DNA of 64,000 bases from Undaria pinnatifida (lineage: Eukaryota > Sar > Phaeophyceae > Laminariales > Alariaceae): NCBI GenBank assembly GCA_012845835.1, contig JABAKD010000026.1:8378058-8442057 (forward strand). Direction: 5' to 3'. The notes beneath the pieces were generated by a model. The model did no database searches. It had not been told where the DNA came from and was given only the letters and a program-made list of their open reading frames with translations. The position numbers were made by a program, and so were the translations under genes. Shown here in pieces: positions 45,856 through 57,200 of the stretch (the stretch's first letter is position 1; each line of letters begins with the position of its first letter).

Positions 45856-46663
45856 GAAACAATAAGTGTTAAAGTGTTAGTTAACTTCTGGAGTGGGCTC
45901 CCTGCGTCGACCAGGTTCGTACGCAAGTTCCTGTGTACTCCCTGTATAGTATGTGGCAGGCTAGCGGAGGTCCAGCCCAGGTCTGATGCTCGGGTTGTTA
46001 GTGCTGTCGAGTCATGATGGAACATGCGGTGGACGTCGATCGCTACTGTTCCGAAGTGATCTCTCTTCTGCTCTTGATGTAATGCAAAGGCACACTCACA
46101 CACCTATATTGATCGAATGAAGACCGACGAGTGAGATCTGACGTTCTGCATCAGGCGTCGGGCTGTGCACACTTGATTCTAAAGCTCTTCGAACGCCCAT
46201 CTCACACACTACCAGGGAATACATAAACTAAAGCGTGGATCCAAAACGCCAGACTCCTGCACTCCTACATATGGAAGCTCTTGCGCTGAATGATCAAAGG
46301 TGCGTGTTGCCGAATAGCTGATTGCTTTTGCTAATCCAGAGAGCCTCCGTGGTCATTTCCGGGTGGAGCACCCGCAGGCGACAAGTTTTGGCTCACCTGT
46401 GTAAAGGTGTTGGGCAAAGTAGGAATTCATATCGCGAAAAACACGGAACGACTTCCTCCATAATTCAAGAAAATTAAAATGTTTGGATGTTAATCGGGAC
46501 TACAGCAAACAAGAAATTCCCGGGCGGGTCGATTCCTCCGAAGGGTCGACGTGTTAGAAACGGGCATCACTAAAAGCGTGAGCCGTACATGGCCATAATT
46601 TTTTTTCAGTACACTCAGGCTACCTCGTGGGACCAGCACTGAGCGCTTGATTTATTTTAAAAA

Positions 46664-46750
46664 AATGAAACAAATACAGTTCAGCTGTGAGATCGACCAA
46701 AAAGTTTTTCGATCAAAACTCAGCTTTGCAAGCTGCGTGTGTTATATTTA
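46664..46750 (+). repeat. Dispersed repeat family A, short copy
   Basis: It contains TTCAGCTGTGAGATCGACCA, a GATCGA...TCGATC inverted pair and AGCTTTGCAAGCTGCGTGTG, then the similarity ends. Confidence 0.75.
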
Positions 46751-47219
46751 TGTCCCATTTTGAGCGAGGGACAGGAGCCTGTCAGGCGAATCGATTATGC
46801 TCGGTAGAGAAAATGGAGGAATAATGCTGTAATACCATAGCCTTAGTCCGCTCTCGCCTTCAGTCTTAACGCTAGCCTTTCCCTTACTTCTATCCATATT
46901 TCACATATGACTTGTCACCGCCAAAGTTTTCTATGGACAGTATCTCTTCTTGGTTTCCTCCTAGGTCCTTCCACACTTTCTCGACCACACTATCCCACGG
47001 TATTCCAGCGCCTCACTTTGGCTACTTTTTCCCATACAGCATTATCAGCTATTGCTGGCAACCTGTCTTTTGAGGGGGTGTAATCATTGACGTGCTGGTC
47101 GGGGGGGGGGGGAGAGATTACGCCTGAAGGGGCATGCTGCGCCGCCCAAATAGCAGAACTACACAATTTTATCCGTGGGTACTGGGGTTGATGGTACAGG
47201 TTGGTTTGGAGTGAACAGC

Positions 47220-47650
47220 AAACGGGTACCGTGCACCGTGCCGTCTCTTGGCAGACCAGAAGAGAAGGCAAGCACAACTATTCATATAGATATATTGCCG
47301 TCTCACAGTTTCAACAGTTCCCCCATCGACGGTCTCACTCGCCTCCGTATGGAGCCGGAGAGGAAGGAATAGGAGATGCGCGGGGCAGAGATGCGTACTG
47401 CATGTACCCACTACTCGGGAATTGTGTTGGTACACCTTTGGCAGGTGGAAATACAGGCTTGCGCTGGTGGTGGTTAAACTACATGGTGTTCGGAAAGTGC
47501 AAATTTGTTTCATCTAGAAAAGTGCCGCTAGCGGGCCATAAAATAAAAAAAAGGGTGAAAGGAAGAGAACAACAAGAGTGAGGGAGGTAGGCACAACCTT
47601 CCTTGACCAAATCCGCTAGATGTAAGCTCTACGGCTAGATGTGCCCTACG
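47220..47650 (+). repeat. Dispersed repeat family B, copy 1
   Basis: Parts of this stretch match 50880-51260 in order: GGCTTGCGCTGGT, GTGTT(C/T)GGA-AGTGCAAA, AA(A/C)GTGCCGCT, GGCC(A/T)TAAA, and a CTCTACGGCTAGA end. No gene is seen. Confidence 0.55.
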
Positions 47651-47659
47651 GATCATTGT

Positions 47660-49300
47660 TCTGACCGACCCACAACAACGTTTCTTCTACTTTCTCGTGA
47701 AGGCTGATACTTCATTGTGGCAAGTCAGCTGTTAATAGTTTGTATAATAAATATTATCCCGACGAAAGCTCTCATAACGTTCTGCTATCTTACGTACGAG
47801 TACGTGTGGTGCTGCTTACCGACTCCTGAACATGAATTGTTAGTACTGTAGTTATACCGCATATGGACAGACTACCGGTACTCATGCGTTTACTACCGAT
47901 TAATACGTAACACGCGTACGTAAGTAGACCGCATACTGCTGCACGCTATGATTTTGTTTCAATAATACTCCACGGCAGTGGGCATTGGCCACATAGGCTG
48001 TGTACTGCAGTTGCCACTGCACGTTGATCTCGACAATGACAGGCTGATTTTTCCTACCAGGTAATTCTTAAAGCTCCCTCTCAATGGGAGTTGTGTCTTC
48101 AGATGGCAATGTCGCAAACGAGGACACATCGTTTCTTGGACAACGTCGCCGTAGGGCTGTTGCCTTACAGCTTATGAAGTGACATTGCAACATGTGTCCT
48201 TCACTGTTGAGCTTGTCACGCCTTAACGACTGCACGCCAAAGCCGAGGCTACCAAGTTACTTGGTCTTTAAAATGCCAGTTCAACAGCATCAATGACCCA
48301 TTCACGTCTTTTTAGAAGGCAAACGCAAAGGTTCAAAATATGTATGCCGTGTATTGCGCTGAACCCGAAAACAGATTTTAAAACTCATGTGATGATACCA
48401 GGTGGTCTCTATGCGTGTCCTACATCGTTCCGTTAATTATTGAATAGTGATCCCCAATGACTGCACCCCCTACACGAATACGCTCTATGTTCCTGATGTC
48501 ATCCCAGACTAAGAAGCCACCGCCGTGTAGCTGATGGTGGTGGAAGAGGATTAAGCAGGTAAGCAGGAGTAGCTATTGAAGCTGGAGTAGCTGGTATTAC
48601 GATGCTGGCCCTCTGCGCGGTGAAGGCTTTGGTGAGGGCGCCGTTTAGCTGGCCTTTGGTAAACAATGACAGTAGTCCACGATGCCTTCTTGTCCAACCC
48701 TGCTGAAAATCAAAGAATGGTTATTTGCTGCGAACGTGTTAAGTGCTGTCCGTCGCGAGATGGAGCTGAAAATGGAGGGCCCTCCTGTTGTCCATTGGTG
48801 TTTGGACGCTCGTGGAGGTCTTTCATCCCAACTCGCCAAGGATGCCCGAGAAGCCAAACCCTTGTTATTGGTCACAGATAAATGTTTTGATTATAAATCA
48901 TGCTTCAAAGTGAGCTGACACTATCTAGACATACTAGCAACCAGATGGCCAACAAATAAGATAGGAAACGCTCACGATCAAATATCGTTATTCATCACAA
49001 AGTCACCTTGTCCGTAGAATGTCTCGCGCTACACTTTGACATGTAGATAAAACTGCTGTCCGCTCTGCGCACGACGAAGATCCAGCGTCCGTAGAAGGCA
49101 ATGCGTTAGTATCCGCTTGATCACGACGATGTCTTCCGGCTTCCTTGTCGTGCTTCGTATCATGTCCATCTGAGATGGCGCCCTAGTTGATCACGGTCGG
49201 AGTATTTGGTGACGGTTGTTTAGCGCTGCTGTGGCCAGAGCGCTTGTTGGTGACAGGTCAGGGCTAAGTATCAAAAACCCCGGCCCGCTTGCTGATGTCA
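47660..49300. other. Gene-poor stretch
   Basis: No supported gene. Short frames near 48645-48918 have no recognisable domain. TACCAGGTA occurs at 48055. Confidence 0.45.
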
Positions 49301-49302
49301 GC

Positions 49303-49380
49303 TTCCTTTTTTTTTTTTTTTTTTTTCATCCTCCGACGGATGGGGAAAAATAAAGCTTTAGCTCACCACACTTCCACGTC
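49303..49380 (+). repeat. SINE-like module with poly-T and CATCCTCCGACGGATG
   Basis: A poly-T run followed by CATCCTCCGACGGATGGGGA and AAAAATAAAGCTTTAGCTC, ending CACACTTCCACG. It is nearly identical to 13878-13951 inside H1 intron 2. Confidence 0.75.
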
Positions 49381-49789
49381 AGCTTCCGTCGTCGGTAGGT
49401 CCCTCGTAGCCGATGACAACGTAGAAGACGCCGTTGGAAGTTGTGTACTTGCAAAATACGTTGTTCTCGTCAACTGTGTAGGAGAAGTCGTTTCTCTTCT
49501 CGTACGTAATGCCCCCAGCCATGCTATTTCCCGAAATCGGTGTTTACATTCGAAGCGATGTCGAAACCCTCGACTTCCATTGCCCCCGACTGTCCATTTT
49601 TAATTAAAGAAGGGGCTATTATTCAATGGTGACACATCGTGCGAGCTGTCGATTATGATATAATCTGCGCGTTGGCATGCCCATGTTGACTCCTTTGGCC
49701 GCTTATGTCCCCCCCCGAACATAGATGGCGTCCAAGATCGGGTATCATCGCATCAAGTGACCGCGTACGGCGCGCCCATATTTCGCAGT

Positions 49790-50010
49790 AATTGTAGTGG
49801 TAGTAGTAGCAGAGGCAGTAGTAGTAGTAGTAGTAGTGTAGCAGTAGTAGCCTCGGGTATAGCTGTCCCAGGTGGTTCTTCTGCTGCGCAAGCAATTGCT
49901 GCTGCAGTAGCTGCTTCTGTAGCAGTCGCTGCCTTCTGGACACGATGGTGACGGTGATGGTGATGATGACGATGCTGCTGGTGCTGTTGATGATGATGGT
50001 GACGATGATG
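49790..50010 (+). repeat. GTA/GAT trinucleotide-rich microsatellites
   Basis: GTAGTAGTA runs at 49794-49850 and GATGGTGAC runs at 49944-50010. Open frames across them give Ser- or Met/Thr-rich chance proteins. Confidence 0.8.
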
Positions 50011-50461
50011 ACAATGACGCTGAAGCTGTCGGAGGTGCTTTCCACAGTTTCAGAAGGAGGCGACAGTTGCTGCGCGCGTGATAGTGTGACAGCAGCAGTC
50101 TTGACACCCGTTGCGGGCGTGGCAACCAGACGACGGTTTTGATACATGTTTTGCTCGCGACAGGGTGAAACGATCTTGAATAATCCCGACGAACATAACA
50201 AATGTCTTTGTGGTGCCGCTGAGTCGGGGCTGATCATATATAAATCCCTCCACCACTGAAAACGTAACGATCTTTCCTCGAGATTCTCGAAAGTACCTGA
50301 AGATTTCAGCGGGTCGCCGTAAGGTTTGGGAAAATGCGCTTCCCCATATCGTGAAGATACTCTTGCGTTGTCTTACGGTTTACAGAAAGTCGTCTGGGTT
50401 CTGGCCCTGTTTGATCTTGGTCTTCGGCAGGTCCTCGCAGGGCTCCCGACGAGTGGCGTTG

Positions 50462-50714
50462 CTGACGGTGTCGTATTTCTTCTCGAGCACTGCGCTACTG
50501 CTTCGACAGGCGAGACAACTAGGAGGATTCGGAAAAAAAACGAGAAACAACAGATCACACGCAGCTTGACAAGACCGACCAGCTACAGTAGACTATTGGT
50601 CTTGTCAAGCCGCGTTTGACCTGCTGTTCCTTATTCTGTTCTGCGAACCCTCCTGGTTGCCTCGCCCGTCAAAGAAGTAGCGATGCGCTCGAGAACAGGT
50701 AAGACACCGTCACT
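50462..50714. mobile_element. Foldback-type palindromic element, copy 1
   Basis: Long imperfect inverted repeats run from TGACGGTGTC (50463) to GACACCGTCA (50713). Inner arms at 50551-50578 and 50596-50623 (CAGATCACACGCAGCTTGAC against its partner) surround a 17-nt centre. It has no coding capacity. A related element follows immediately. Confidence 0.7.
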
Positions 50715-50925
50715 AGGTGACGTCGTACTTCTGCTTGAGTGCTTCTGCTTCGACAGGCGAGGAAACTAGGAGCTTACACTAAAGACGGTGGGAACAATAG
50801 GTCACACACGGCGTGGCAAGGCTGATTATCGACAGAAGATAATCAGTCTTGCCAAGCTGCGTGTGACCTGCTGTTCCTCAGTTTATGCTCTGTAGCGTGC
50901 CGGTTGTCTCGCCAGTCAGAGCAGT
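50715..50925. mobile_element. Foldback-type palindromic element, copy 2
   Basis: It is a diverged relative of the adjacent palindrome (shared CTTCGACAGGCGAG and GTGTGACCTGCTGTTCCT). The central arms 50799-50830 and 50838-50869 pair at 28 of 32 positions with a 7-nt loop. Confidence 0.7.
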
Positions 50926-51260
50926 GGCCCTCCTCGCAGGAGTCCACATCCAGCCGTGGACCCTTGCAAACGTCTCCCTGACTACCGTGATGTGCGCACC
51001 GTTCTTAACGAGGCTCACAGACTTTTCGTGTATTGTGCTGGCGCACCCTAGGCACGCGTTAGCTCAGGCTTGCGCTGGTAACGGTTGAACCATCTGACTA
51101 GTGTCTGGAGAGTGCAAAGGTGTTTCGTGTTGAAACGTGCCGCTTGTCGGCCTTAAAGACAAAGAAAAAAGGATGGGAGAGAGAATGAAGAGCAAGAGAT
51201 GTGGGTACAGCCGTCCCCGACCACCTCGTCAAGATACACGCTCTACGGCTAGACGAAAAC
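50880..51260 (+). repeat. Dispersed repeat family B, copy 2
   Basis: It is the counterpart of 47220-47650, ending CTCTACGGCTAGA about 25 bases before the last coding exon of the transporter gene. Confidence 0.55.
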
Positions 51261-51281
51261 AGTAAAAGTGTAGTAAATTGC

Positions 51282-54200
51282 TCACCCGTAGACGAAGTAC
51301 CAAACACATACTCCGGCGGTAGCCCAAAACGTGCACAGGAGGCTGCCCCAGCCCAATTGCGCGAAGAGGAACCAGCTCACGACGACACCCACGGCAGGCA
51401 CCCAAGGACTAAAAGGGGTGCGGAAAGCCTGGTGCGAATTCAAGAAGGACGAAAAGTAGGAAAAAACAAAGTACTGAACAAACATGGAACTGATCAGGGG
51501 AACGTTCATTGGTTTGGTTCCAGCTTCCGTTTTCAAGGAGGATAAACTATATGGAATATAGCAGATCAGGGACCAAGATTATGTAACTGTTGTTTGGGTT
51601 GGGTTTTCCAATAGCATATGCACCTGCAGACCGCCGAGGGGGCTCGACGGCTCCGGACACCACGCGTTAACGGCGAGTATCACCACCCCCGCCGCCAACG
51701 CAGCCAGGGCCGCGACCACCGCCGACGCGAATGCTACCACATTCGCTGCCGTAACAGTGCCTTCCACTGCCCCAGCCGCCGATACCGCCAACTTCACCAT
51801 CAAGCCGGCCAATAGGCAGAGGCCGTTGAACAAGAGGACCAGGGGGCGGCAAGGTCCCGGTCGAGGTGGATCGAGGTCAGACCTGACAATGAAAGGGTGG
51901 GCGGGCAGGCGGGTTTGTGGGCGGGGTGGCGTGGGCGAGAGAGGGCGCAGTGGTAGGGAGGGGTAGAGCGGTGGGGTAGGTGGGGTGGGGGGGGGGGGGT
52001 AGACACTGTATCATGCCTGGCCGTAGATAGCAATTGTCGGCGTTGTCCACCGTGGATGGCCCAACGAAAGTGCGTGGAACTGCTGCTGCTACGTGGTATC
52101 ACGCATGAAGAGAGGTAATGTACGGAAACTTACTTTTTTGCCAACGGCAAGTCAGACGCGTTACGGCTGCCTGTGCTGATACTGTCTGCATGCAAAAGCT
52201 AGGCAGAGTAAACATTTTCCTATCCATATGTTAAAATGTTGTGACTAATTTGTTATGCTTACAGTAGAAAAACCCGTAGATATCCAAAGCAATGGCGCTC
52301 GCTGCTCGCTCGAGCAGTACGAAGAGCTATTCGGCGATAACCTTAACACTCGCGAGGATCATCCTAACAGTACCTGCTGAGCGGCCGCGACAAAAACTGC
52401 TGTGCTTCTAACGTACAGCGCATGCACGTGGCCGCGTCGCGCGAACGTAACTGTATTCTTGACCACGGGCTAGATTTAAGGGAAAACAGTTATTTATAGT
52501 GTGAGAACATCATGATCACCATAATCATCATCGTCGTCAACACCACCATCATCGTCATCATTATGATGATCAGTATCATCATCGTTATCATCATCTTATT
52601 ACCTCCTGACAATGACCGCGCAGGAATTGGTGATGGCAAAGCACATCAACACCCCGGCGGAGACGAAGTCTGCCAGGACCGCAAACGGTGCCACCCCTGC
52701 CGTGACCACCATCGCTGCCCCGGAGACCAAGGTCGCCTTTCTGAGTACCCCCTGCTCGTCCATCACCGACAGAGACTTGGGCAACAGCCCGTCGCTACTG
52801 AGGACGGAGATCAGCCGCGGTTGTACCTAGGGGGAACGCGAGCGGGGTGGGTGGGTGGGTGGGTGGGTGGGTGTGTGGGGGTAACGATCGTTTCATATGT
52901 GGCCGTCGTCCGTAAGACCAAAGAACCTCGCATGCCTACTATACCGGAACGGAGCACGTCGGGTTTTCACCGACTTGGCAGACATTGCGCGCATCAAGCG
53001 CGAAGCGCCGTGAGGTATTCGGCGAGCCGCATGAAGGGTGAGCTGCACCCCACGGTACGAGAAAGCACGCGATCAATAGTGGATGCTGAAGATGTATCGA
53101 TCGCAGTCCGTCCGTCGGTAGCACGGCTAGCGTGTCATCTTAGAGCCCCGCGGAGAGCTGCTCATTCTCGCTGGACTTATTTGGTCGTGCCTTTTTGGCA
53201 GTGCTCATACTGCATGGGACCGTTCGGGCAGCAAAACTGATTCGTTTTTTTTCGTTGCTTCTTGACTGTAGGAGCAAACTACGAGTGGTGTGCAAATTAC
53301 TTCAAGCACATCAGGTACCGCACCCACGACCAGTGCCGCCCTCCCCCACCCTCCTCAACTGATAGTCGACAAAACAAGATACTAGAGCTGTGAGTCGGCA
53401 CGACTTAAGTCGCCAACTAGGTATTAGTGAGACTAATAGTTCGTCGTTTTGCGGAGGTGCCGACCATCCGACTAGTAGGGTTTTCATACTCGCAGGAAGG
53501 ATTGTCAATGCGGAATGCGTTTTTTTTTTTTTGACGGGGCCCCCTCGGCAGGGGGGGTGGGGGGGGGGCTGATTTAGCTCGCTTCGCTCTCCTGACTCAA
53601 GTGCGTAAGTCGGCTGACCATCAGCTCGTTTCGTCAGCCGACTTACCGACTATAGTCGCTTAGTTGGCTAACGGGACCTAAAAATTATGTTTCAGTCGTC
53701 AAGTGTTGCCGACTCACAGCTCCACAAATTACCCAACGCCGTTGTATACGCCAGCCACGGAGTTGCATACCGGGTTGCATGTTCAGTTGACGCGTGCTAC
53801 GGCAGAGGTGCACCACGTTTTTTCCGAGGTTCCTCAATATGGGACCTTGAGACTTCTCCCGATAGCTGATTTAGACAAAAAAAAACTGCTACCGGATGAA
53901 AACCCCATGGCCTAGGTATATAGAACGAGAATCAACACGAGAAACAAATGGCCTCGTAGCCTATTATTTATTTATTTTCCGACGACTTTGGGTTAAGGAG
54001 CCCAGTCATTCCATCACGAAACATTTCCGCCAAAAAAAGGTAAAACTCTATCGTAGCCTGTGTCGTTTGTCGTTACCACACTCATTTTGGGATGGGGTGA
54101 GGACCTCCTGAACCGAGGAGATGCTGAAAGTCAGGGTTCGCCTCTGTCTAGGCATAGCACGCGTTCGACCAAGCGTGGCTTACCATGAACGAGGCGAGGA

Positions 54201-57200
54201 CAACGACGGGCAGCGATACTAGCTCCCCGATAGCAACGAACTGACAAACGCATCGGCAAGAGAAACAAGAGACAAAGAACGAAAAAAAGAGAGAAAGGAG
54301 GGGATAAGAAGAAAGGAAAGAAGAAAGGAAACCTTAGGAACGAAGACAGCAGGAAGAAGGAACTAAGGAGACCAGTCGTGTGCGCGGTACCTCGGGATGG
54401 AAGCGGGGCGGAGTTGGAGGGGGTGAATCGGGGAGGGGAGAGCGGGTCACGATTTTGTCGCTATGATGATTGCAACAGTAAATGCGCTATGTACAGGGTA
54501 GCTATTGTTCCTTCCTCTGTACCGCATACGCGACGGCAAATGGCGTTCTGAACATGTGAAGGCGGGGGGCGATCTCTCCAAGGGCATATCTCTCTCGGTA
54601 CGCCAGCACGTCCGCCGGTCCGGTAACCAACCAAAACAAAAGGAATATAACTAAACAGTTGTGTAAAAAAAACAACGAAACGTGAGGAATAGAAACAAAA
54701 AAACACTCTCTTCAACGAAAAAAAAACAAAAGTTATCTCCCTCCCCGCACCTTGGAAGCCCTCCTCCATCCCCTTGTCGCAAAAGCCAACACAAAGGACG
54801 CCCCAACAGGGGTATCCGCGGCCACCATCCCCGCCAACGCCAACGCCGATAGGACGTACGAAGCGCCGACGATGGCGAGGGTGTACGCCATAGACAGGGG
54901 CACGTTCTTGCGCGGGTTGATCGCCTCTCCCGCCAAAAGACATACCTGTAACATGCAACGAAATATAAGTGAACAAGAAAAAAGGAAGGGCGGGGAGGAG
55001 GAGGGGCGGGGAATGGAGGGGGGGGGGGGGGGGTGTACTCAGTTTGTGCATGGCCGTAGTCGTATGACCATAGACCCTCGCATCCCTACTATGCCGGGTT
55101 TTCACCAACCAGGCAGATATTGCTTGCACCAAGCGCGAAGCGGCATGGGGTGTTCGGCGAGTCGCATGAAGGGTGAACCGCATCCTTCCAAAAACCGCTC
55201 GTAAGACGGACTTCGTCACCTTGCTGTGTCTACTTTCTTGCTTATGGATGACAGCGCCAATGAGTTACTTTGTTTTCTGGTGTGACCAATCCAGAGACAG
55301 CAATGGGTATTACTATGTAACTGCCCCGTGGTTGCCTTACCATATTCACACTACGTGATGCGATAATTCCCCTTGTGCGAAGTTAGGGTTCTCCACCCCG
55401 CACCATTTGATCTAACTCGATAACCATCACGGTGACTGCAAAAAACAAAAACAAAAAACGGTACCCTGGTTGTCTAGCCCACGCAGTGATTGACATGTAT
55501 TACAGCGTCGTTGCCAACCAACGCCAACCCCAATATACATATAGCGTTTTACAGCGTCGGTGTCAACCGGGGCGGGGAATGAAGGGGGGGGGGAGATGAG
55601 AAGAGAGAGGAGGCAGTGGAGGGGAAAAAGGAAGGCAAAAAGGGGGGGGGGCGTTGTCAAAAAGAATACTGCACAAAATTTATTCAGACATCCTGTTGAG
55701 TAGCGAACATTCAGTTCGTAGCTCTGATCTCTTGTGCCGGCATATTTTCTGGCAGAATTTGCTTGGCATAATGTATTAATAGCATGATCAGGGCAAGCGG
55801 TAGCAAAATATTCCGCTAAGAGCATGGTCGGTAGCACAAAACCGTTAATGGCTCTATTAGTGGCTTTTGATTTTCCTTTTTTCGTCTGACGTTTTGGAGC
55901 CCGTCCTATGCCCACGGACTAGATTACTGGCGAGTAGTTAACGTGAAAAAAACAGCAGCAATAGCAGCAACCAAAATAACAGCAACGGCAACAAACAACA
56001 AAAACATGCACAACATGCACAACATGCACATCAACATCAACAGCACCTCGTCGAACCCCAAGTAGCCGTAAAACGCAACCGCGGATCCCCGGGCGATACC
56101 GGCAACCCCCATGGGCGCGAAGGGCACCATGTTGTCGCCTTCGAAGAGCGCCAAGCCCGCAACAATAATGAACGCGCAGACAGCCACCTTCGCAAAAATG
56201 TTTTTTAGCGCAATGGGAAGAGCGGGGAAAGAGATGGGGGGGATGGGGGGGGCGTGGACGAATGGCGCAAATGGAACAAGAGCGGGGGAGGAGACGGGGA
56301 TGGGTGGGGAGGGAGGGGGTCGGGAGCGGGGGGGGGAGGATGTGTGCGAAGACGAATGATGGACTTGTCCGTCACGAACTTTTGGCTAAGGTTACTAAAA
56401 TGTCCAAGATGTGTGCTCGCTTGCATTGCCACCTCCCACGAGAAAAAAACAAACCAGTAGAGCAACAGAAAAAAAGGAGAGCACACCACAATCCTAATCC
56501 CCCGCCGTGCCTTACCCGACGAGCCGCATGAAACCCCTGCATGGCCTTCCCCCCGCCTTTGGCTCGCTCTCCCCCTCCCCGTGCGCCCCCCCCACGCCGC
56601 TCGTCAGTGTTGGGAGTCAGTCGCGGGGAAAAAAAAAACGACACACCGCCAAAAAAATGCAAACGCGAGAAGAACAAAAACTGAAAAAACACGAGTATTA
56701 ACCTCTCTGGGACTAGAGGTCAATAAACGGTAGGAAAAAAAAGTTGAAAAAAAAAAAACTTTGACAGCATCGGCCACGCGAAGCAACCTACAGTAGCCTG
56801 CTGGGGTGCGGAGGCGAAGTGCAAAGTCGAGACATGTACGATGCGCGCGCAGCACGATGGTGGTACTTGTACTGCTGTGCGCTCGTCGGAGAAGGCTGAT
56901 AAGACCGAATTTCTCGCCTTTTAAGCTGCCATACTTGGGTCCCCAAATAAGGCCGCTTTTCTCGCCTTGTAGGCCGCGCTGTACTTGGGGTGCCCAAGGG
57001 GTCAATATTGATGGTAGAAGGGGAGGCCAGCAGAAACAGAGGAGCGACACAACAACCATCACGACATGCTATATACTACGTATCATACCTGGCGTGACTT
57101 TACTGCTATCACATGCTCACAGACAACTAGCCCTCACTGTTGTCCGTCCGTTCGTCGCCCACCCATTGTTCTACAATATTTAAATGATTTCCGTATTCCC

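Larger units (their letters stand above)
42783..47210. other. Gene-poor stretch
   Basis: A 163-codon minus-strand frame (42783-43274) is open but has no recognisable domain. A tRNA-like sequence with ACCTGGTCGAGCGGTCAGTA lies at about 44706-44790, without paired acceptor ends. Two family A repeat copies lie at 45605-45855 and 46664-46750. Confidence 0.4.

Noticed and set aside
54461..55219. 252-codon minus-strand frame across the transporter exon 54945-54751
   Set aside because: It is in a different frame from the transporter exon and mostly reads intron; the transporter frame is supported by family motifs.
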